Positions 46,431 to 54,582 of a stretch of 64,000 nucleotides of DNA are shown in pieces; positions within the stretch are counted from its first letter, which is position 1; each line of letters begins with the position of its first letter. This stretch comes from Marihabitans asiaticum (lineage in GTDB: Bacteria; Actinomycetota; Actinomycetes; Actinomycetales; Dermatophilaceae). The stretch spans positions 888,912 through 952,911 of the forward strand of contig NZ_VIUW01000001.1 of NCBI RefSeq assembly GCF_007828725.1, given 5' to 3'. Under the pieces are notes generated by a model. That model worked only from the letters and a program-made list of their open reading frames with translations, was not told where the DNA came from and did not search any database. Made by a program: the position numbers and the translations under genes.

Positions 46431-47907
46431 CGTCGCCGGGCTGCTCGCCCGCGCCGTCGTCCTCAGCGACATCGTCGGGCTGCTCGCCCGCGGCACCGCC
46501 TTCAGCGACATCGTCGGGCTGCTCGCCCGCGGCACCGCCTTCAGCGACATCGTCGGGCTGCTCGCCCGCGGCACCGCCCTCAGCGACATCGTCGGGCTGC
46601 TCGCCCGCGGCACCGCCCTCAGCGACCTTGTCGGGCTGCTCGGGCTGCTCCTCGCTGCGGGTCTCGTCGCCGTCAGCGTCCGCAGCATCGTCGTCGGCGC
46701 TGACCTCGGCGCCCTCGTCGCGCCGGCTGCCGACCAGGCTGGCGCTGGTGCTGCCGCCGGACGCCGTCTCCGGCGTCGACGGGTCCTCCTCGCCCTCGTC
46801 GCCCCCGGCGCCCACGTCGTCGGTCGCGCCAGGTCCTCGGGTCGCCTCGGCTGCGTCGGTCGCCTCGGACGCCGCGGGAGCGTCGCTCGCCTGGGCTACG
46901 TCGCTCGCGTCGGTCACCGCGGGTGCGTCGCTCGCCTGGGCTACGTCGGTCGCCTCGGTCACCGCGGGTGCGTCGGGCGCGTCGGCGACCTCGGCATCGA
47001 GCCGGCGCAACGCGGCGGCGTGCTCCTCGGCGAGGTCGAGGTCACCGGTGGCGACCGCGCTCATCATCGAGCGCACGAGCGACATCTCGTGGACCAGTCG
47101 CGCGCGGCGCACGAGCCCGCGGTCGGGTCGATGCACCCGGGTGTGGGCATAGGCCTCCATGAAGGTGTCGAGGGTCTCCTCGTCGACCGAGCCCACCACG
47201 GCAGCAAGGTCGTCGGCGGGGTCGGCGACCTGCGCGTCCTCCCAGCCGACGAACCCCCTGACCGACAGCTGCTGGTCGCCGTCCTCGGTGGCGAGCACGC
47301 GCTCACCGCCCAGCCCCCCGATCGTCGGGACGGGCTGGTAGCGCCAGAGCCCGACGTCCTCGAGCTGGCGCTCCCACCGGGTCAGCAGGCCCGTCGGCAC
47401 CCGCCCGGTGGCGGCCGCCCGGTCCAGGTCGGCCAGCCGCCGGGTGCGATACGCCTCGGGCTCGTAGGACGGCGTGCCCGCCTCCTCGAAGACCGCCGGG
47501 TCCAGGTTGTGCACGCTCGCCACGGCCCGGCCGAGGGAGGCGGTCAGTCCCGGCCCCGGGACGAGCCGCTCGAGGTCGAGGAGTCGACCACTGATCTGGG
47601 CATGGACAGCCGCTCGTCCCCCTTCGGGCAGGGCCACCCAGCCCCGGACCACGGGGACGCTCAGCTGGAGCCGCCGCGACACCAGGTGGGTCAGCGCCGC
47701 CGACTGCTCCAGCTGCGCGGAGGCCGCCGGTGTGCGCGGGCAGCGGATCACCCACCGCCGGTGCTCGGCGTCCTGGACGAAGGCGACGTCGAAGCGCGAC
47801 GTCGGCTCGGTGCGCACCTGCTCCACGCTCACCGGGTCCAGGTCGGGGACGGCCGCGCTGGCGAGTGCCGCCAGGGCCAGGGGCGAACGCTTCGTCGGAA
47901 CACTCAC
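46411..47907 (-). CDS. APH/macrolide-phosphotransferase-fold protein, likely pseudokinase, with acidic repeat tail
   Basis: A 498-residue protein. Residues 1-300 resemble aminoglycoside/macrolide phosphotransferases: FDVAFVQDAEHRRWVIRCPR, QISGRLLDLERL, VGWEDAQVADPADDLAAVVG. The catalytic loop that should read HGDLHPGN is GGLGGER, and the metal-binding Asp of the IDWGD motif is Gly (FVGWED). Activity as a kinase is therefore doubtful. Residues 315-498 are an acidic repeat tail: 15-residue units (TEATDVAQASDAPAV type) and five 13-residue units (GEQPDDVAEGGAA). The gene is convergent with adnB, overlapping by 20 bases, and divergent from nudC. I recall similar genes next to uvrD2/nudC in Micrococcales, but their role is unknown. 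Confidence 0.75.
   Translation of the reverse strand: MSVPTKRSPLALAALASAAVPDLDPVSVEQVRTEPTSRFDVAFVQDAEHRRWVIRCPRTPAASAQLEQSAALTHLVSRRLQLSVPVVRGWVALPEGGRAAVHAQISGRLLDLERLVPGPGLTASLGRAVASVHNLDPAVFEEAGTPSYEPEAYRTRRLADLDRAAATGRVPTGLLTRWERQLEDVGLWRYQPVPTIGGLGGERVLATEDGDQQLSVRGFVGWEDAQVADPADDLAAVVGSVDEETLDTFMEAYAHTRVHRPDRGLVRRARLVHEMSLVRSMMSAVATGDLDLAEEHAAALRRLDAEVADAPDAPAVTEATDVAQASDAPAVTDASDVAQASDAPAASEATDAAEATRGPGATDDVGAGGDEGEEDPSTPETASGGSTSASLVGSRRDEGAEVSADDDAADADGDETRSEEQPEQPDKVAEGGAAGEQPDDVAEGGAAGEQPDDVAEGGAAGEQPDDVAEGGAAGEQPDDVAEDDGAGEQPGDVTPPRR
46437..46650 (-). repeat. 39-bp coding tandem repeats
   Basis: Units starting CAGCGACATCGTCGGGCTGC recur at 46464, 46503, 46542, 46581 and, degenerate, 46620, a period of 39 bases (13 codons). 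They encode the GEQPDDVAEGGAA tail. A separate 45-base repeat covers roughly 46838-46975 of the same gene. Confidence 0.9.
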
Positions 47908-47974
47908 GCACTCACCGTAGGACGATCACCGGCGCGAGGCCTGCAGCGCCACGGACCGACTTATCGTGAGGTCC

Positions 47975-48883
47975 ATGGCTGCCCCCTTCGACGAGCTCGT
48001 GCTGGCCGGACCTCCGCTGGACCGCGCCGCTGACCTCCGCTTCGAGGCCGGGGTGATCCCGCGCCTGCTCGGCGAGCCGGGCACCCGGGTGCTCGACGTG
48101 CACGAGATGCGCGTTCCCACCGTGGGTGGCCCCGAGATCGCCCTCGCCCTGCGTCACCCCGAGGCCTCGGACGAGGAGCGCGACCTCGTCCTCCTCGGAC
48201 GACTCGGCGGCGGACACGTGCTCGCCGCCCTCCAGCACGGCGAAGGGGGGACCCCCCTTCGCGCGGTTGCCGACCTGCTCCCGCCGGACCAGGCCAGCCT
48301 CGCGGCGACCGCGGTCGCCCTGGACAACTGGCATCGCACCCACCCTCGTTGCCCCCGCTGCGGGGGGCCGACCGAGATCGCCCAGGCCGGCTGGGTCCGG
48401 CGCTGCCCGGCAGACGAGAGCTGGCACCACCCGCGGACCGACCCGGCGGTGATCATGGCGGTCACCGACCCGGACGACCGGCTCCTGCTGGCCCGGAACG
48501 CCGGATGGCCTACGGGGCGGATGTCGGTGCTGGCGGGGTTCGTCGAGCCGGGGGAGACCCTTGCCGCGGCGGTCGCCCGCGAGGTCCACGAGGAGGTCGG
48601 GCTCGAGGTGAGCGACGTGCGCTACCGGGCCGACCAGCCGTGGCCCTTCCCCGCCTCGCTCATGGTGGGCTTCACCGCTCGCGCGGCCTCGGCCCGGCTC
48701 GCGCCGGACGGGGTCGAGATCGTCGAGGCGCGGTGGTTCACCCGGGACGAGCTGGCTGCGGCGTTCGAGACCGGTGAGCTGTACCGGCCGCGGGCGGTCT
48801 CGATCTCGGCACGCCTCGTCGAGGAGTGGTATGGCGGCGAGCTGTGCGAGCGATCCGACCCGGCTGCCGTGGGCGGGCGGTGA
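47975..48883 (+). CDS. nudC: NAD(+) diphosphatase / RNA NAD-decapping hydrolase
   Basis: A 302-residue Nudix hydrolase acting on NADH and NAD-capped RNA. The zinc-ribbon region (CPRCGGPTEIAQAGWVRRC) has three cysteines where the E. coli enzyme has four; actinobacterial forms, from memory, share this. The Nudix box is GFVEPGETLAAAVAREVHEE, followed by the NudC-specific ADQPWPFPASLMVGF. ATG 47975 is preferred over the GTG at 47966. Bases 48240-48262 are a near-perfect CGAAGGGGGG...CCCCCCTTCG palindrome in the linker between N-terminal and zinc domains. uvrD2 follows 31 bases later, as in Rv3199c-Rv3198c. Confidence 0.92.
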   Translation: MAAPFDELVLAGPPLDRAADLRFEAGVIPRLLGEPGTRVLDVHEMRVPTVGGPEIALALRHPEASDEERDLVLLGRLGGGHVLAALQHGEGGTPLRAVADLLPPDQASLAATAVALDNWHRTHPRCPRCGGPTEIAQAGWVRRCPADESWHHPRTDPAVIMAVTDPDDRLLLARNAGWPTGRMSVLAGFVEPGETLAAAVAREVHEEVGLEVSDVRYRADQPWPFPASLMVGFTARAASARLAPDGVEIVEARWFTRDELAAAFETGELYRPRAVSISARLVEEWYGGELCERSDPAAVGGR

Positions 48884-48914
48884 GCTGTCGGCGGCCTCTG
48901 AGAGCATCGCCGAC

Positions 48915-51053
48915 GTGACCGCACCACCGAGCGCCGACGACGTCCTGGACGCCCTCGACCCCGAGCAGCGCGAGGTCGCTGCCACCCCTACCGGCCCGCT
49001 GTGCGTCCTCGCCGGCGCCGGCACCGGCAAGACCCGGGCGATCACCCACCGCATCGCCTACGGGGTGCACTCCGGCGCCTACCAGCCGATGCGGGTGCTC
49101 GCGGTGACCTTCACCGCCCGAGCGGCCGGCGAGATGCGGGTGCGGCTGCGCGAGCTCGGCGTGGCCGGGGTGCAGGCCCGCACCTTCCACGCGGCGGCGC
49201 TGCGGCAGCTGCACTACTTCTGGCCCCACGCGATCGGCGGGGCCGCCCCGGAGATCCTCCCGCACAAGGCGCCCGTCGTCGCCGAGGCCGCGTCCCGCCT
49301 TCGCCTGCGCCTGGACCGCACCGAGCTGCGCGACGTGGCGGCCGAGGTCGAGTGGGCCAAGGTGAGCCTGCTCACCCCGGAGAGCTACGCGGCGGCTGCC
49401 CGGCGCGAGGGCCGCGAGCCGCCCGGCATGGACGAGAGCGGCATGGCGCGGCTGCTCGAGGTGTACGAGGAGGTCAAGGGCGAGCGAGCGGTCATCGACT
49501 TCGAGGACGTGCTGCTCCTCACCGTCGGCATCCTCGAGGAGCGCGACGACATCGCGGCGACGGTGCGCCAGCAGTACCGGCACTTCGTCGTCGACGAGTA
49601 CCAGGACGTCAACGCGCTGCAGCAGCGCCTGCTCGAGCTGTGGCTCGGCGGGCGGCACGAGGTCTGCGTGGTCGGCGACCCGATGCAGACGATCTACTCC
49701 TTCACCGGTGCCAGCCCGCAGCACCTGCTCGGTTTCAGCGCGGCGCACCCGGGCGCGCGCACCGTGCGCCTCGTGCGCAACTACCGCTCGACGCCCGAGG
49801 TGGTGCGGCTGGCCAACACCCTCGTCGCCTCGATGCCCAGCGGCTCGACCGCTCGACGCGGGGCGGTCGAGCTCGTCGCGCAGCGCAGCGCCGGGCCCGA
49901 CCCGACGCTCACCGCGCTCGACGACGACCCGGCCGAGGCGGCCTGGGTGGCAGCCCGGATCCGCAGCCAGCTCGACGCGGGCCGGCCGGCCTCCGACGTG
50001 GCGATCCTCCTGCGGACCAACGGGCAGTCCGAGGGCTTCGAGTCCGCGCTCGCCGACGCCGGGGTGCCGTACCTCGTGCGCGGCGGTGAGCGGTTCTTCG
50101 CGCGACGCGAGGTGCGCGATGCGATCGTCCTGCTGCGTGGGGCCGCGCGCACCGACGACGAGTCGAAGTCGCTGCCCGACACCGTCGCCGACGTCCTCCA
50201 GGGGGTGGGCTACCAGGAGGAGCCGCCGGCCGCGTCCGGGGCGGTGCGGGCCCGGTGGGAGTCGCTGCGGGCCCTGGTCACCCTCGCGGAGCGCCTGGCC
50301 GCGACCTCGCCCGGGGTGCGCCTGCCGGAGCTGATCCGCGAGCTCGACGAGCGGGCGGCGGCGCAGCACGCACCGTCGGTCGAGGGGGTCACCCTGGCCT
50401 CGCTCCACGCGGCGAAGGGGTTGGAGTGGCCGGTCGTGCACCTCGCTGGGTGCAGCGACGGCCTCATGCCGATCGTCATGGCTGAGGGGCCGGACGAGAT
50501 CGAGGAGGAGCGGCGCCTCCTCTATGTCGGGATGACCCGGGCCCGCGACGAGCTGCACCTGTCGTGGGCCCGGGCCCGGACCCCGGGCGCGCGGCCCACC
50601 CGCCGGGTCAGCCGATTCCTCGACCCGCTCGCGGTGGTTCTCGGTGAGGGGGCGCGCTCGACGCCGAAGGCGGGCGGGGCGCGCGGTGGAGCGGGGGGTG
50701 GCGGTGCGCGCCGCGGACCGCGCTCGGCGCGGGTGCGGCACTGCAAGGGGTGCGGCACCGAGCTGACCACGGCGCCCCAGCGCGCCGCCGGCCGCTGCCC
50801 CGCCTGCCCGCCGACCTACGACGAGAAGCTCTACGAGCGGCTCGTGACCTGGCGCCGCGAGCTCTCCGCGGAGCAGTCCGTCCCCGCCTTCGTCGTCTTC
50901 ACCGACGCCACCCTCGAGGCGATCGCCGACGCCGAGCCCAAGGACGTGGCCGCGCTGCGCGCGATCAGCGGGGTGGGTGCACGCAAGCTCGAGCTCTACG
51001 GCGAGGACGTGCTCGCCATCGTCGCCGGCGACGAACCCGCCGCCCGCGGCTGA
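48915..51053 (+). CDS. uvrD2: UvrD2 helicase with tetracysteine and HRDC domains
   Basis: A 712-residue superfamily 1 helicase. Motif I is LAGAGTGKT (32-40), motif Ia AVTFTARAAGEM, motif II VVDEYQDVNALQQ, motif III VVGDPMQTIYSFTGAS and motif VI YVGMTRARDELHL. The tail has CKGCG and CPAC (a CxxC-x~14-CxxC zinc site) and then an HRDC domain (SVPAFVVFTDATLEAIADAEPK), exactly the layout of mycobacterial UvrD2. The GTG at 48915 gives the correct N-terminus. It follows nudC closely and ends at a long hairpin before the whiB7 leader. Confidence 0.94.
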   Translation: MTAPPSADDVLDALDPEQREVAATPTGPLCVLAGAGTGKTRAITHRIAYGVHSGAYQPMRVLAVTFTARAAGEMRVRLRELGVAGVQARTFHAAALRQLHYFWPHAIGGAAPEILPHKAPVVAEAASRLRLRLDRTELRDVAAEVEWAKVSLLTPESYAAAARREGREPPGMDESGMARLLEVYEEVKGERAVIDFEDVLLLTVGILEERDDIAATVRQQYRHFVVDEYQDVNALQQRLLELWLGGRHEVCVVGDPMQTIYSFTGASPQHLLGFSAAHPGARTVRLVRNYRSTPEVVRLANTLVASMPSGSTARRGAVELVAQRSAGPDPTLTALDDDPAEAAWVAARIRSQLDAGRPASDVAILLRTNGQSEGFESALADAGVPYLVRGGERFFARREVRDAIVLLRGAARTDDESKSLPDTVADVLQGVGYQEEPPAASGAVRARWESLRALVTLAERLAATSPGVRLPELIRELDERAAAQHAPSVEGVTLASLHAAKGLEWPVVHLAGCSDGLMPIVMAEGPDEIEEERRLLYVGMTRARDELHLSWARARTPGARPTRRVSRFLDPLAVVLGEGARSTPKAGGARGGAGGGGARRGPRSARVRHCKGCGTELTTAPQRAAGRCPACPPTYDEKLYERLVTWRRELSAEQSVPAFVVFTDATLEAIADAEPKDVAALRAISGVGARKLELYGEDVLAIVAGDEPAARG

Positions 51054-51123
51054 CCCCCCTTCGCCGTCTCCCTTCGTCCTCGCCCGGCCTCGCCCCCTTC
51101 GCCCGCCAGTTATCGGGTTGAGG

Positions 51124-51176
51124 GAGTTGTTGCAGCTTCACCCGACTACCGAAGTCGGGCGAAGCTGCAACAACTC
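51124..51176 (+). terminator. Long hairpin after uvrD2
   Basis: GAGTTGTTGCAGCTTC (51124-51139) pairs exactly with GAAGCTGCAACAACTC (51161-51176), and the inner CCCGACT/AGTCGGG (51141-51147 and 51153-51159) extends the stem. Confidence 0.82.
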
Positions 51177-51204
51177 GGGTCGAGCTTGATGACGAAAGCC
51201 CCTC

Positions 51205-51245
51205 GAAAAAAGAAGTCGCGCGCCGCACGACGTCTGCTCTAGTGT
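51205..51245 (+). promoter_or_regulatory. Candidate whiB7 promoter with AT-rich WhiB7 site
   Basis: An AT-rich GAAAAAAGAA (51205-51214) lies just upstream of a possible -35 region near 51215-51221, with TAGTGT (51240-51245) as -10. WhiB7 is known to activate its own sigma-A promoter by its AT-hook contacting an AT-rich patch next to the -35. The A-run is one of very few in this GC-rich window. The -35 is poorly defined. Confidence 0.5.
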
Positions 51246-51313
51246 CCAACGCGTCAGTCGGGAGCGCCTGGGCGCGACCGAGAGAGCAGATCACGAGAGG
51301 AGGGCAGCCCACG

Positions 51314-51535
51314 ATGAAGAACCAGATCGTCACCACCGTCGTGCACGGCGCTGCCCTCGTCCGCGGGGGAGTCGCCGCCGCACGTCTGCGTGGCGCAGCC
51401 GCTCTGCGTGCAGCCGATGCCTTCGGCGCAGCTGCCGCCTTCGGTGGGACCGACGCCACCGGTGGCGCTGCTGGCACCTTCGGCTTCCCGGACGCCGCGC
51501 GACCTCGAGATCTGCGACCCGTCAGGCTCACCTAG
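51314..51535 (+). CDS. Leader uORF of whiB7
   Basis: A 73-codon open frame, MKNQIVTTVVHGAALVRGGV onwards, with AGGAGG (51298-51303) ten bases before its ATG. It lies between the whiB7 promoter and the attenuator. The N-terminus is peptide-like, but the rest is alanine-rich and repetitive (AAALRAADAFGAAAAFGG), as expected if translation itself rather than the product matters. In mycobacteria and Streptomyces, stalled translation of the whiB7 uORF relieves attenuation when antibiotics are present. Confidence 0.65.
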   Translation: MKNQIVTTVVHGAALVRGGVAAARLRGAAALRAADAFGAAAAFGGTDATGGAAGTFGFPDAARPRDLRPVRLT

Positions 51536-51559
51536 CCCACGACGGTTCGACCTCCTCGA

Positions 51560-51602
51560 GGCCGCGGCATCCACACCGGATACCGCGGCCTTTCTCTGTT
51601 TT
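51560..51602 (+). terminator. whiB7 attenuator (intrinsic terminator in the leader)
   Basis: GGCCGCGG (51560-51567) pairs with CCGCGGCC (51583-51590), extended by TCC/GGA, and is followed directly by TTTCTCTGTTTT (51591-51602). It is the only hairpin with a clear T-tract in the window, and it sits 28 bases before the whiB7 start, as in known whiB7 attenuators. Confidence 0.82.
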
Positions 51603-51630
51603 CACCCGACCCCGCCCAGGAGGACCCGAC

Positions 51631-51930
51631 ATGACGATCATCGAGACCCGCCACCCACCCCAGCCGTTGCCCGCGATCGAGGTCGACGCGCCGGCCGAGG
51701 CGCCCTGCCTCGTTGCGGAGCCCGAGCTGTGGTTCGCCGAGACCCCCGCCGGGGTCGAGCACGCCAAGTCGCTGTGCGCGAGCTGCCCGGTCCGCCAGAG
51801 CTGCCTCGACGGGGCACTGGAGCGAGGCGAGCCCTGGGGCGTGTGGGGTGGCGAGCTCTTCGACGGTGGCCGGGTGATCCCGCGCAAGCGGCCCCGCGGC
51901 CGTCCCCGTAAGCATCCGATCTCGGCCTGA
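51631..51930 (+). CDS. whiB7: WhiB7 antibiotic-response regulator
   Basis: A 99-residue iron-sulfur transcription factor that activates intrinsic resistance genes together with the primary sigma factor. Four cluster cysteines are C26, C49, C52 and C58; GVWGGE is at 70-75, and the C-terminal AT-hook RPRGRPRKHP (87-96) is specific to WhiB7. ATG 51631 has CAGGAGGA upstream. The leader with uORF and attenuator places expression under antibiotic-induced translation stalling. Neighbours uvrD2 and ABC1 kinase match the Rv3197A locus. Confidence 0.96.
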   Translation: MTIIETRHPPQPLPAIEVDAPAEAPCLVAEPELWFAETPAGVEHAKSLCASCPVRQSCLDGALERGEPWGVWGGELFDGGRVIPRKRPRGRPRKHPISA

Positions 51931-51956
51931 CCCGCCCTTGAGGAGGTGAAGCACCC

Positions 51957-52109
51957 ATGCGACAGATCACCCGTACCACCGCGGCGCGACTACGTCGGAG
52001 CCGGACGACCCGGCGTGAGCGCCAGGCCGCGCGAGGTCATCAGCCCGGTCTCCCGCGCCGGGCCGAGTCGCCCAGCCAGTCCATGCCGACCCTGCTCGGT
52101 CTGCGGTGA
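51957..52109 (+). CDS. Small arginine-rich protein downstream of whiB7
   Basis: A 50-codon ORF, MRQITRTTAARLRRSRTTRR onwards, ending TLLGLR. It is preceded by AGGAGGTGA at 51941-51949, one of the best ribosome sites in the window, and starts 27 bases after whiB7, so it is probably translated from the same mRNA. The product would be very basic (about 14 arginines) and could bind nucleic acid or act as a regulated decoy. I do not recognise a family. It is too short for ordinary ORF cut-offs. Confidence 0.5.
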   Translation: MRQITRTTAARLRRSRTTRRERQAARGHQPGLPRRAESPSQSMPTLLGLR

Positions 52110-52126
52110 CCGCGCCGTACCCGGAT

Positions 52127-52210
52127 CTGCCAAGGCAGGTGCCCCAGGTGGGGTACCTGCCTTGGCAGGTGCGAAGGGGTCGGGCACGAGCCTTGGCAGG
52201 TGCGAAGGGG
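52127..52210 (+). repeat. Hairpin plus 20-bp direct repeat after whiB7
   Basis: CTGCCAAGGCAGGT (52127-52140) pairs exactly with ACCTGCCTTGGCAG (52155-52168). The 20-mer CCTTGGCAGGTGCGAAGGGG occurs at 52160-52179 and again at 52191-52210, each ending in the CGAAGGGG octamer. It probably terminates the whiB7 transcript and the convergent ABC1 transcript. Confidence 0.65.
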
Positions 52211-52230
52211 GAGGGGCGAGGTCGGGTGGC

Positions 52231-53553
52231 TCAGAGGGGCGGCGGGGCGAAGCCGGGGAGGTGACGCTCGAAGATCTCGCGGGCGCCGACCCTCGCCTCG
52301 AGCTGGCTCAGGACGGCGGTGTTGCCGAGGAAGACCCGATGGATGAGGACGTACTCCGGCGGCAGGTTGAACTTCGCGCCGGTGAGGAACTCCTCGGTGC
52401 GGGGGTCGGTCAGCGGCGCCGAGACCTCGCGGAGCCACTCGCGCGTGAAGTGGTGGGAGGCCTTGCCCAGCGGCTCGACGAAGGGGCGCAGGTAGCGCAG
52501 CATCCGGTCCGGGTCGACGCTGACGCCCTGCCGGATGAACCCCTCGGCGCGCAGGCCGTCCACGAGCGCCTCGGCCTCGCCTCGCAGCGCGAGGCTGACC
52601 AGGGGTCCGATGCGCGGGGGGAATCCGTCGGGCAGCCGGTTGACGGCACCGAAGTCGAGCACCCCGAGCCGGCCGTCGGGGGTGAGTCGGAAGTTGCCCG
52701 GGTGCGGGTCGGCCTGGAGCATCCCGCACCGCGCCGGTGAGCTCGCCGCCATCTCGAGGTAGAGCGCGCCGACCGCGTCGCGCACCTCCTGGCTGCCCTC
52801 CCGGATGACCTGGCTGAGCGGGGAGCCGTCGAGCCACTCGGAGACGAGCACGTGCTCGGTCTGGGCGACGACGTCAGGTACCGCGACGTCGGGGTCGCCC
52901 CGGTACGCGCGGGCGAAGACGCGCTGGTTCTCGGCCTCGAGGGCGTAGTCGAGCTCCTCGTCGGCGCGCTCGAGCAGCTCATCGGTCACGGACTTGATGT
53001 CGAGCCCGCTGACGAAGCTGCCCATGACCCGCGCGAGGCGGGCAAGCTGCTGGAGGTCGCTGCGCAGCGCAGAGTCGGCGCCGGGGTACTGCACCTTGAC
53101 CGCGACCGTGCGCCCGTCGCTCCACGTCCCCCGGTGGACCTGCCCGATCGAGGCCGCCGCGACCGGGCGTTCGCTCAGGTCGCGGACCATCGTGCGCTCC
53201 CACCCCGACCCGAGCTGGCGGTCGAGGATGTCGGTCACCGTGGAGTAGCTCATCGGGGGCGCCGCGTCCTGGAGCTGGACGAGCATCTCGCGGTACGGCT
53301 GGACGAGGTCCTCGGGCATGGCGGCCTCGAGGACGCTGAGCGTCTGGCCCACCTTCATCGCGCCGCCCTTGAGCGAGCCGAGCACGGTGAAGAGCTGCTC
53401 TGCGGTGCGACGGCGTAGGTCCTCGTTGACGCTCTCGGCGGACTCGCCGCGCGCACGACGGCTCAGACCGATCGCGCTTCGGCTGGCGGCGCCGAGCGGC
53501 AGCGAGGCCAGCCGGGCGGTGCGCCGGGCAGCGTTGCGGGGAATCTCACTCAT
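52231..53553 (-). CDS. ABC1/UbiB family atypical kinase
   Basis: A 440-residue protein of the ABC1/ADCK family. The KxGQ motif is GGAMKVGQTLS (about 65-75), the lysine region is VAVKVQYPGADSALRSDL, QADPHPGNFRL is the catalytic loop and LGVLDFGAVNRL the metal Asp. Family members act as unusual ATPases or kinases in quinone metabolism. The mycobacterial homologue Rv3197 lies next to whiB7 and has been linked to macrolide tolerance (recalled). ATG 53553 overlaps the upstream ThiF-like gene by four bases. Confidence 0.9.
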   Translation of the reverse strand: MSEIPRNAARRTARLASLPLGAASRSAIGLSRRARGESAESVNEDLRRRTAEQLFTVLGSLKGGAMKVGQTLSVLEAAMPEDLVQPYREMLVQLQDAAPPMSYSTVTDILDRQLGSGWERTMVRDLSERPVAAASIGQVHRGTWSDGRTVAVKVQYPGADSALRSDLQQLARLARVMGSFVSGLDIKSVTDELLERADEELDYALEAENQRVFARAYRGDPDVAVPDVVAQTEHVLVSEWLDGSPLSQVIREGSQEVRDAVGALYLEMAASSPARCGMLQADPHPGNFRLTPDGRLGVLDFGAVNRLPDGFPPRIGPLVSLALRGEAEALVDGLRAEGFIRQGVSVDPDRMLRYLRPFVEPLGKASHHFTREWLREVSAPLTDPRTEEFLTGAKFNLPPEYVLIHRVFLGNTAVLSQLEARVGAREIFERHLPGFAPPPL

Positions 53554-54434
53554 CCCGCCCATTGTCGCCCGGGAGCCTGAGCATCCGCCGGAGGGCTCGC
53601 CGCCTGGTCGACGCCGCATCGCGGGCAGCCCGGCTGGCGCGGCCATCGGCGCCGCTCCAGGCACGGTCCGGGGGCGAAGGCGTCGAGCGACCAGCCGGAG
53701 GGGTCGGGGCCAGACGTCAGGGTGTCGATGACCACGCCGGCCGCGATGCCGACGACGAGGCTGCGCAGGGTCACCTCCGCCTCCACCGGCACGACCGGAC
53801 CCACCTGCGGACGGGAGATCTGGGCTCGGATCCAGCTCCACCCGGGGTCGAGGGTGACCCGGGTCAGCTCGAGGCACTGCAGGCAGGGCCCGGCTCCAGG
53901 GACGACGAGCGGACCCACGCTGGCGTGGGTGCGGCCGCACCAGACGGGCAGGTGCGCGGTCCCCGCCGCGCGCCAGGTCTCACCCGCTCCGGCTGGGACG
54001 GGGACGGGGCAGACGAGGACCGCGAGCTCCGCGGCCGCAGGCTCGTCATCGCTCAGCCCGTCGATCAGCCGTCGCACCGGGTGCACGCCCGCCTCGCGCA
54101 GGGTCTCGGCGAGGTGCGCGGGCACGCTGCCGGCCCCGACCACCGCCACGGCCTTGCGCAGGTCGGGGACGACGCCGTCGCGGTCCACGAGCCCGTGCTC
54201 GGCGAAGCTGGCGATGAGGCTCTCCGCGCGCTCGGCGGTGATGCCGTGCGCCGCAGCGGCCGTGATCACCTGGCCCTCTTCGCGTGAGCCGTCGAGCGTC
54301 GACAGCCACCGGCACTCCGCGGCGGTGACTCCTCGGGTGACGAGGGCGCTGCGCGGGTCGAGGCCCAGCTGGATCGCGCCGTCCGGTCGGGCCAGCGGCT
54401 GGATCGGACGGGTGAGTCGGGGGCGGCGGGTCAT
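53550..54434 (-). CDS. ThiF/TOMM cyclodehydratase-like protein
   Basis: A 294-residue protein equivalent to Rv3196. An N-terminal winged-helix-like region (about 30-85: GVTAAECRWLSTLDGSREEG, FAEHGLVDRDG) resembles a RiPP recognition element. Then come a Rossmann-like VAVVGAGSVPAHLAETLREAGV and a zinc site from CLQCLE and CPRCG. This combination resembles TOMM precursor-leader-binding/E1-like proteins, yet it lacks the ATP-adenylation motifs of ThiF, and no YcaO partner is adjacent. It overlaps the ABC1 kinase gene (ATGA), so the two are coupled. Function is unknown. Confidence 0.75.
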   Translation of the reverse strand: MTRRPRLTRPIQPLARPDGAIQLGLDPRSALVTRGVTAAECRWLSTLDGSREEGQVITAAAAHGITAERAESLIASFAEHGLVDRDGVVPDLRKAVAVVGAGSVPAHLAETLREAGVHPVRRLIDGLSDDEPAAAELAVLVCPVPVPAGAGETWRAAGTAHLPVWCGRTHASVGPLVVPGAGPCLQCLELTRVTLDPGWSWIRAQISRPQVGPVVPVEAEVTLRSLVVGIAAGVVIDTLTSGPDPSGWSLDAFAPGPCLERRRWPRQPGCPRCGVDQAASPPADAQAPGRQWAG

Positions 54435-54582
54435 GGGGTCCTCGCATCGGGGTCATCGGGGTCGTCGGGCGTCGTTGGGGTGTGGTGTCATCGAGCAGAC
54501 TCGCACTGTCGGGCCGCCTCGCCGCGCGGGTTGTCCACAGGGGCGCCGGGACGTTGTCGGTGCCGGGCCCTACGGTCTGGAC

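Noticed and set aside
46411..47907. Macrolide or aminoglycoside resistance gene
   Set aside because: The phosphotransferase catalytic loop and metal-binding Asp are replaced, so resistance by phosphorylation is not supported despite the fold and proximity to whiB7.
53550..54434. A RiPP (thiazole/oxazole) biosynthetic cluster
   Set aside because: There is no YcaO, dehydrogenase or precursor peptide nearby, and the protein lacks adenylation motifs; it matches a conserved core gene.
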